Shown one piece after another: positions 30,784-35,429 of a DNA stretch of 35,429 nt. The stretch is from JBBQSF01 sp038214085 (GTDB lineage: Bacteria > Bacteroidota > Bacteroidia > Bacteroidales > CG2-30-32-10). Location of the stretch: assembly GCA_038214085.1 (NCBI GenBank), contig JBBQSF010000013.1:1-35429 (forward strand), in the 5' to 3' direction. The position numbers and the translations under genes are program-made. Position 1 is the first letter of the stretch. Every line of letters begins with the position of its first letter. The notes under the pieces are model-generated. The model made no database searches, was not told the origin of the DNA, and was given only the letters and a program-made list of their open reading frames with translations.

Positions 30784-30791
30784 TACTTTTG
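30784..30791 (+). promoter_or_regulatory. Predicted promoter -7 element for metH
   Basis: TACTTTTG lies downstream of the terminator and 18 bp before the metH ATG, so metH can be transcribed independently of the upstream RNA. Confidence 0.5.
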
Positions 30792-30809
30792 ATAATCTAA
30801 ATAAAAACA

Positions 30810-33800
30810 ATGTTAACTGATATTCTTAAAGAAAAGATTCTCATACTGGATGGGGCAATGGGAACCATGATACAGCGCTTTAACCCCAGTGAAAATGATT
30901 TCCGTGGCAATCTGCTTGCGGATCACCCTTTTCCTGTTAAAGGCAACAATGATCTATTGAGCCTAACGCGCCCCGATATCATTTTTAGCATTCATTCCGA
31001 TTATCTTGAAGCAGGTGCAGATATTATTGAAACCAATACATTTAATGCAAATGCTATTTCGCAAAAAGACTATAACCTCCAACATCTGGTATATCAACTA
31101 AATCTTGCTTCTGCAAAACTTGCCAAAAAAGCAGCTGAGAAATTTTCTACTCAGCAAAAACCTAGATTTGTTGCGGGTTCTGTTGGCCCAACCAATCGTA
31201 TGACTTCCATGTCGCCCGATGTGAATGATCCCGGCTTAAGAGCGGTAACTTTTGATGAACTTGTAATTGCATACAAGGAACAGATCAATGGATTGCTGGA
31301 CGGCGGAGTAGATATGCTACTGATTGAAACTGTTTTTGATACTTTAAATTGCAAAGCTGCGCTATATGCAGCAGAAGAAGTTTTTGAAGAAAAATCATCC
31401 AGAATTCCACTCCTTGTATCATTTACAATAAGTGATGCAAGTGGCAGAACGCTCTCTGGACAAACCCTTGAAGCATTTTATACATCTGTTGAACATGCCG
31501 ATCTTCTTGCTGTGGGAATGAATTGTGCTTTGGGTGCAGCCCAACTGGTGCCCTATTTGAAAGAGTTAAGCAAAATTGCATCGTGCAATGTTTTGGTTTA
31601 CCCCAATGCAGGACTACCCAATCAGTTCGGAAGTTACGATGAATCGCCGGAAGAAATGGCTGCAATTATTGAAGCAGATTTTTTTAAACCCGGGCTGGTA
31701 AATATTATTGGCGGTTGCTGTGGAACTACGCCAGACCAGGTGAAGCTCTTCAGTGAAATAGCAGCAAAATATTCTCCTCGAATTATTCCTCAGATTCCTG
31801 TAATTACAATGCTTAGCGGTCTTGAACCATTAGAAATTTCAAAAGAAATGAATTTTGTGAACATCGGAGAACGCACCAATGTGAGCGGTTCCAGAATGTT
31901 TGCTCGTCTTATCAGAGAAGAAAAATACGAAGAAGCCATTGCTATTGCAAGACAGCAGGTGGAAAACGGAGCACAGGTGATTGATATTTGCATGGACGAA
32001 GCATTGATTGATGCACCAAAAGCCATGGTTAAATTTGTGAATTTAATAAGTGTAGAACCCGAAATTGCACGAGTTCCGTTTATGATAGACTCTTCAAATT
32101 GGGAAGTGATTGAACCTGCTTTAAAATGCATTCAAGGAAAAGCAATTGTAAATTCAATAAGTTTAAAAGAAGGTGAAGAAATTTTTTTAACGCATGCTGC
32201 GAAAATAAAAAAATACGGAGCTGCGGCAATTGTAATGGCTTTCGACGAAAATGGACAAGCCGATACCGTTGAACGCAAGGTTGATATTTGTACACGAGCC
32301 TATAAATTGTTGACAGAAAAAATAAAATTTCCACCACAAAATATTTTCTTTGATCCCAATATTCTCGCTATTGCTACTGGAATGCCAGAACACAATAATT
32401 ACGCAGTAAATTTTATCAAAGCAGTTGAAATCATCAAAAAAAAGTTGCCACATTGTAAAATCAGCGGTGGAGTGAGCAATCTGTCTTTTTCGTTTAGGGG
32501 AAATGATAAGATCAGGGAAGCACTGCATTCTGTATTTCTTTTTTATGCCATAAAAGCAGGAATGGATATGGGAATTGTGAATCCGTCGCAGCTCACAGTT
32601 TACGATGAAATTGAACCTGCGCTGCTCCAACTTTCGGAAGATCTGATTCTGAACAAGCGTATGGATGCTGCTGACCGACTGTTGATGTATGCCGAAAACA
32701 ATAAGGATGAAGCAAAGACTGAAATTGAGAAGCAAAGTTGGCGTTTGGAAAGTGTGGAAAAACGTCTGGCTTACTCATTGTTTAAAGGGATTACAGAGCA
32801 TATTGAAAATGATATTGCAGAAGCAATGGAAAAATTTCCACGAGCCTTATCCATTATTGAAGGACCATTGATGGATGGAATGAATCACGTAGGCGAATTG
32901 TTTGGCGAAGGAAAAATGTTTCTTCCGCAAGTGGTGAAAAGTGCCAGAGTGATGAAAAAAGCAGTGAATATACTGATGCCATTTATTTTGAAAGATAAAG
33001 AATCAGGAAAAATGTCATCGGCTGGAAAAATATTGCTGGCTACTGTTAAAGGAGATGTCCATGATATAGGTAAAAATATTGTCGGTGTGGTGCTGGGTTG
33101 TAACAATTACGAAGTTATTGATTTGGGTGTTATGGTGTCTGCTGAAGCAATTATTAACGAAGCCCTAAAACATAATGTTGATGTAATTGGTTTGAGTGGC
33201 TTGATTACGCCATCGCTCGATGAAATGAAAAATGTGGCTAAAGAAATGAAACATCGTGGCTTAAAAATTCCTCTATTGATAGGTGGTGCAACCACTTCGG
33301 CAAAACATACTGCTGTAAAAATTGCGCCAGAATACAATGCGCCAGTTGTGTATGTAAAGGATGCATCGCAAAGTGTAAATGTAATGGCTAAACTTCTAAA
33401 CCCGGTTAAGCGTATTGACTTTTGTGAGAAGTTGTACAGTGATTACGAAAAACTCAGTAACGAACATTTCAGAAAAACACAAGAACTTACTTTTGTTGAG
33501 CTTGATGAAGCAAGAAAAAATAAATTGCAAATTGTTGTATCATCTCCGAAGCCCGCACAAACAGGCATTTTTATAATGAATGATGTTACTGTAAAACAAT
33601 TGCGCCCATATATCGACTGGACTTTTTTCTTTCACCAATGGCGCATCAATGGTAAGTTTCCTGCAATTTTTAAAGATCCTGTAAAAGGCAAAGAAGCCGA
33701 AAAATTATACCATGATGCCAATATTTTATTAGATCATATTGAGAAAAATAACCTAATTGTGCCAAAAGGCGTTGCCGGAATTTTTCCATGCAATTCAAAT

Positions 33801-34451
33801 GGCGATGATGTTAATATCTACGAAAATCTGCATTCAGCCAAAACGCTTGAAAAGCTTTATTTTCTAAGACGACAAGAACCTTCAGGAAATCCGTATTTTA
33901 AATCTTTGTCTGATTTTATTATGCCCGAGACATCTGGAAAGCCTGATTATATTGGATTGTTTGCTGTAACAGCAGGACATGGAGTAGCTGAAACCCTTCT
34001 GCTACCTGAATTTTTGGATGATGACTACAATAAAATCATGTTAAAAATTTTGGCTGATCGCCTTGCCGAAGCATTCGCCGAATTGATTCATGAAAAAGTT
34101 CGTAAGGAATGGTGGGCGTATGAATCTGATTCTGAAAGCGAAAAAGATAAACTGTTCTTGAACGAGTACTCTGGAATCCGCCCTGCGCCTGGATATCCTT
34201 CGTGTCCTGATCATACCGAAAAGGAAACCATTTTCCGTTTGCTCGATGCTTCATATAATTCAGGCATTGCGCTCACCGAAACATTTATGATGACGCCGGC
34301 TGCTTCGGTTTGTGGTTATATATTTGCAAACAAAGACGCAAAATATTTTAACCTTGGAAAAATAGGGCGGGATCAACTTGCTGATTATGCTGCCCGCAAA
34401 GGAATTGAAATGAATGAAGCAAGAAAATGGCTTGAAAATTCTATTGGCTGA
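30810..34451 (+). CDS. metH: Cobalamin-dependent methionine synthase
   Basis: Transfers methyl from 5-methyltetrahydrofolate through cobalamin to homocysteine. All four modules are present in 1213 residues. The homocysteine domain (about 1-320) has zinc ligands Cys239 (MNCALG), Cys303 and Cys304 (GGCCGTTP). The pterin-binding domain (about 335-620) includes NIGERTNVSGS. The B12 module has its cap (about 630-720) and DVHDIGKN with axial-ligand His751. The C-terminal SAM-dependent reactivation domain (about 880-1213) contains RPAPGYPSCPDH. The enzyme therefore needs B12 and a flavodoxin-type reductant. No metF or B12 transporter gene is in the window. A candidate structured RNA and terminator lie just upstream. 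Confidence 0.98.
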   Translation: MLTDILKEKILILDGAMGTMIQRFNPSENDFRGNLLADHPFPVKGNNDLLSLTRPDIIFSIHSDYLEAGADIIETNTFNANAISQKDYNLQHLVYQLNLASAKLAKKAAEKFSTQQKPRFVAGSVGPTNRMTSMSPDVNDPGLRAVTFDELVIAYKEQINGLLDGGVDMLLIETVFDTLNCKAALYAAEEVFEEKSSRIPLLVSFTISDASGRTLSGQTLEAFYTSVEHADLLAVGMNCALGAAQLVPYLKELSKIASCNVLVYPNAGLPNQFGSYDESPEEMAAIIEADFFKPGLVNIIGGCCGTTPDQVKLFSEIAAKYSPRIIPQIPVITMLSGLEPLEISKEMNFVNIGERTNVSGSRMFARLIREEKYEEAIAIARQQVENGAQVIDICMDEALIDAPKAMVKFVNLISVEPEIARVPFMIDSSNWEVIEPALKCIQGKAIVNSISLKEGEEIFLTHAAKIKKYGAAAIVMAFDENGQADTVERKVDICTRAYKLLTEKIKFPPQNIFFDPNILAIATGMPEHNNYAVNFIKAVEIIKKKLPHCKISGGVSNLSFSFRGNDKIREALHSVFLFYAIKAGMDMGIVNPSQLTVYDEIEPALLQLSEDLILNKRMDAADRLLMYAENNKDEAKTEIEKQSWRLESVEKRLAYSLFKGITEHIENDIAEAMEKFPRALSIIEGPLMDGMNHVGELFGEGKMFLPQVVKSARVMKKAVNILMPFILKDKESGKMSSAGKILLATVKGDVHDIGKNIVGVVLGCNNYEVIDLGVMVSAEAIINEALKHNVDVIGLSGLITPSLDEMKNVAKEMKHRGLKIPLLIGGATTSAKHTAVKIAPEYNAPVVYVKDASQSVNVMAKLLNPVKRIDFCEKLYSDYEKLSNEHFRKTQELTFVELDEARKNKLQIVVSSPKPAQTGIFIMNDVTVKQLRPYIDWTFFFHQWRINGKFPAIFKDPVKGKEAEKLYHDANILLDHIEKNNLIVPKGVAGIFPCNSNGDDVNIYENLHSAKTLEKLYFLRRQEPSGNPYFKSLSDFIMPETSGKPDYIGLFAVTAGHGVAETLLLPEFLDDDYNKIMLKILADRLAEAFAELIHEKVRKEWWAYESDSESEKDKLFLNEYSGIRPAPGYPSCPDHTEKETIFRLLDASYNSGIALTETFMMTPAASVCGYIFANKDAKYFNLGKIGRDQLADYAARKGIEMNEARKWLENSIG

Positions 34452-34467
34452 TTGGGGATAAATACAG

Positions 34468-34544
34468 TAGTTTGTAGTTATTAGTTGGTAGTTGTTAGTT
34501 TGGAGTTGGTGGTTATTAGTTTGGAGTTATTAGTTGGTAGTTGT
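34468..34544. repeat. Heptamer tandem array, eleven units (TAGTTNN)
   Basis: Exact 7-bp period: tagtttg, tagttat, tagttgg, tagttgt, tagtttg, gagttgg, tggttat, tagtttg, gagttat, tagttgg, tagttgt. The unit is the reverse complement of that in the array at 16031-16086. It again lies between convergent genes. Confidence 0.88.
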
Positions 34545-34573
34545 TTGTGATTTACATTTCCCTGTTTTCCTAT

Positions 34574-35429
34574 TTATCTCCAAGGCATCATTTCCTCTTT
34601 TTCAAAAATCTTTTTTGTGGTCTGAATCATTTCTTCAATAGTAAAAACATGAGAGATTTGATAAAAAATATTTTCATCGTTTACAAATCGCTTGCTAAAT
34701 AAAGCCCATAGATCCTTAATCTTGCATACCGTGCGGTATTCCGATTTGTAAATTAACAATTCTTGGTAAAGGTCAAGAAGGAAAGATAAGAAATTTTTAG
34801 AATTTATTTCTGACGAAGAAATGTTTTCACCTTTTAGAATAGCCGGTAGGAGAGGGTTGTAGAATACTCCACGGCCAATCATCCATTTTTGAATTGTAGG
34901 ATATTTTTTTCTGATGTTCTGAAAATCTTCAAGTGAGCAAATATCACCGTTATAAATAATTTCATGTTTTATGAGTGGAATAATATCACTTAAAACATTG
35001 TGGTGTACCTCGCCTTCGTACATCTGAATTCCGATACGCGGATGAATGGTGACATTTTCAATCGGGAAATTGTTAAGCACAGGAATTAGTTGATAAATTT
35101 CATTTGTGTTGTTTAAGCCAAGCCTTAGCTTTATGGATAAGCGCTGCGGTATTTTATAAATAACTTTTTCAAGAATCTCATTTACAAGTTCTGGGTAGGG
35201 CAAAAGACCTGCACCTCTTTTTTTACGGGTGGAGTTTTTTACCGGGCAACCCATATTCCAGTTGATCTGATTGTATCCCAAGTTGCTCAGAATTTTAGCT
35301 ACAGAAATGAACAAGTCAGGATTGTTTCCGAGAACTTGAGGAATAACGGGCATTACAGAATTGTTTGCTGGCAACACATCTTTTGCAACAATAAGACTTC
35401 CTTTACTTTGCTGCATCATAGGAATAAAG
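34574..35429 (-). CDS. tRNA-dihydrouridine synthase (5' end outside window)
   Basis: FMN-dependent enzyme that reduces uridine in the tRNA D-loop. The frame remains open to the right edge (FIPMMQQ precedes the first visible internal ATG), so the N-terminus with the FMN-binding start of the barrel is missing; 284 or so residues are visible. Signatures are NWNMGCPVKNSTRKKRGAGL with the catalytic Cys, IKLRLG, VTIHPR and YNGDI, followed by the GRGVFYNPLL phosphate-binding region. The C-terminal helical domain binds tRNA. The last residues are EEMMPWR. It converges on metH, with the heptamer array between. Which Dus subtype cannot be settled without the start. Confidence 0.92.
   Translation of the reverse strand, partial: FIPMMQQSKGSLIVAKDVLPANNSVMPVIPQVLGNNPDLFISVAKILSNLGYNQINWNMGCPVKNSTRKKRGAGLLPYPELVNEILEKVIYKIPQRLSIKLRLGLNNTNEIYQLIPVLNNFPIENVTIHPRIGIQMYEGEVHHNVLSDIIPLIKHEIIYNGDICSLEDFQNIRKKYPTIQKWMIGRGVFYNPLLPAILKGENISSSEINSKNFLSFLLDLYQELLIYKSEYRTVCKIKDLWALFSKRFVNDENIFYQISHVFTIEEMIQTTKKIFEKEEMMPWR

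Noticed and set aside
32187..32735. 182-codon minus-strand frame inside metH
   Set aside because: Lies wholly within the conserved metH coding region; antisense shadow.

Overview
The window reads as a chromosome segment of a Bacteroidota bacterium, probably an anaerobic or microaerobic Bacteroidales-like lineage. The evidence is: AT-rich DNA; the Bacteroidota -7 promoter motif TAnnTTTG in front of at least fifteen transcription units; few Shine-Dalgarno sequences; many lipoproteins; a secreted subtilase with a type IX secretion (T9SS) sorting domain; and Bacteroidota-type DnaA and ParC. A flavodiiron protein points to life with little oxygen. I saw no tRNA, rRNA, insertion sequence or CRISPR array.

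Layout. 1-569: 3' part of a phage-type DinD/BRO antirepressor, cut by the left edge. 728-4646: parC and a flavodiiron protein, apparently one operon. 4800-5702: an unrecognised lipoprotein, followed by a possible gene remnant. 5886-11389 (minus strand): dnaA with a clean terminator, an RsmI-like methyltransferase, a cyanophycin-synthetase-like protein lacking its last domain, and a protein of ten 26-residue HEAT-like repeats. 11542-14142 (minus): dapD, then a 5'-nucleotidase split into two genes in reversed domain order. 14284-15840: ruvX-def-TPR lipoprotein. 16096-16935 (minus): unrecognised secreted protein.

17065-18869: gmhA-hddC-gmhB for activated heptose. 18929-23189: MORN-repeat protein, mnmA, a lipoprotein and a T9SS subtilase. 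23284-26969 (minus): stomatin-like SPFH protein, DEAD-box helicase, and a two-gene unit of a pentameric ligand-gated ion channel homologue plus a C_GCAxxG_C_C protein. 27043-30166: SanA-like DUF218 protein, a DUF6580-like membrane protein (minus) and a lipoprotein amidohydrolase. 30167-30809: no protein gene, but a candidate structured RNA of about 400 nt with its own promoter and terminator. 30810-34451: metH. 34574 to the right edge (minus): a tRNA-dihydrouridine synthase, cut by the window.

Most genes are housekeeping: replication and topology (dnaA, parC), translation and tRNA/rRNA modification (def, mnmA, dus, rsmI-like), lysine/peptidoglycan precursors (dapD), surface heptose (gmhA-hddC-gmhB) and one-carbon metabolism (metH). 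The points most worth a second look are the unidentified RNA upstream of metH, phased TGTTAATAA repeats just before it, the bacterial ion-channel homologue, the truncated cyanophycin-synthetase-like protein, the split nucleotidase, and two related heptamer tandem arrays, both lying between convergent genes.
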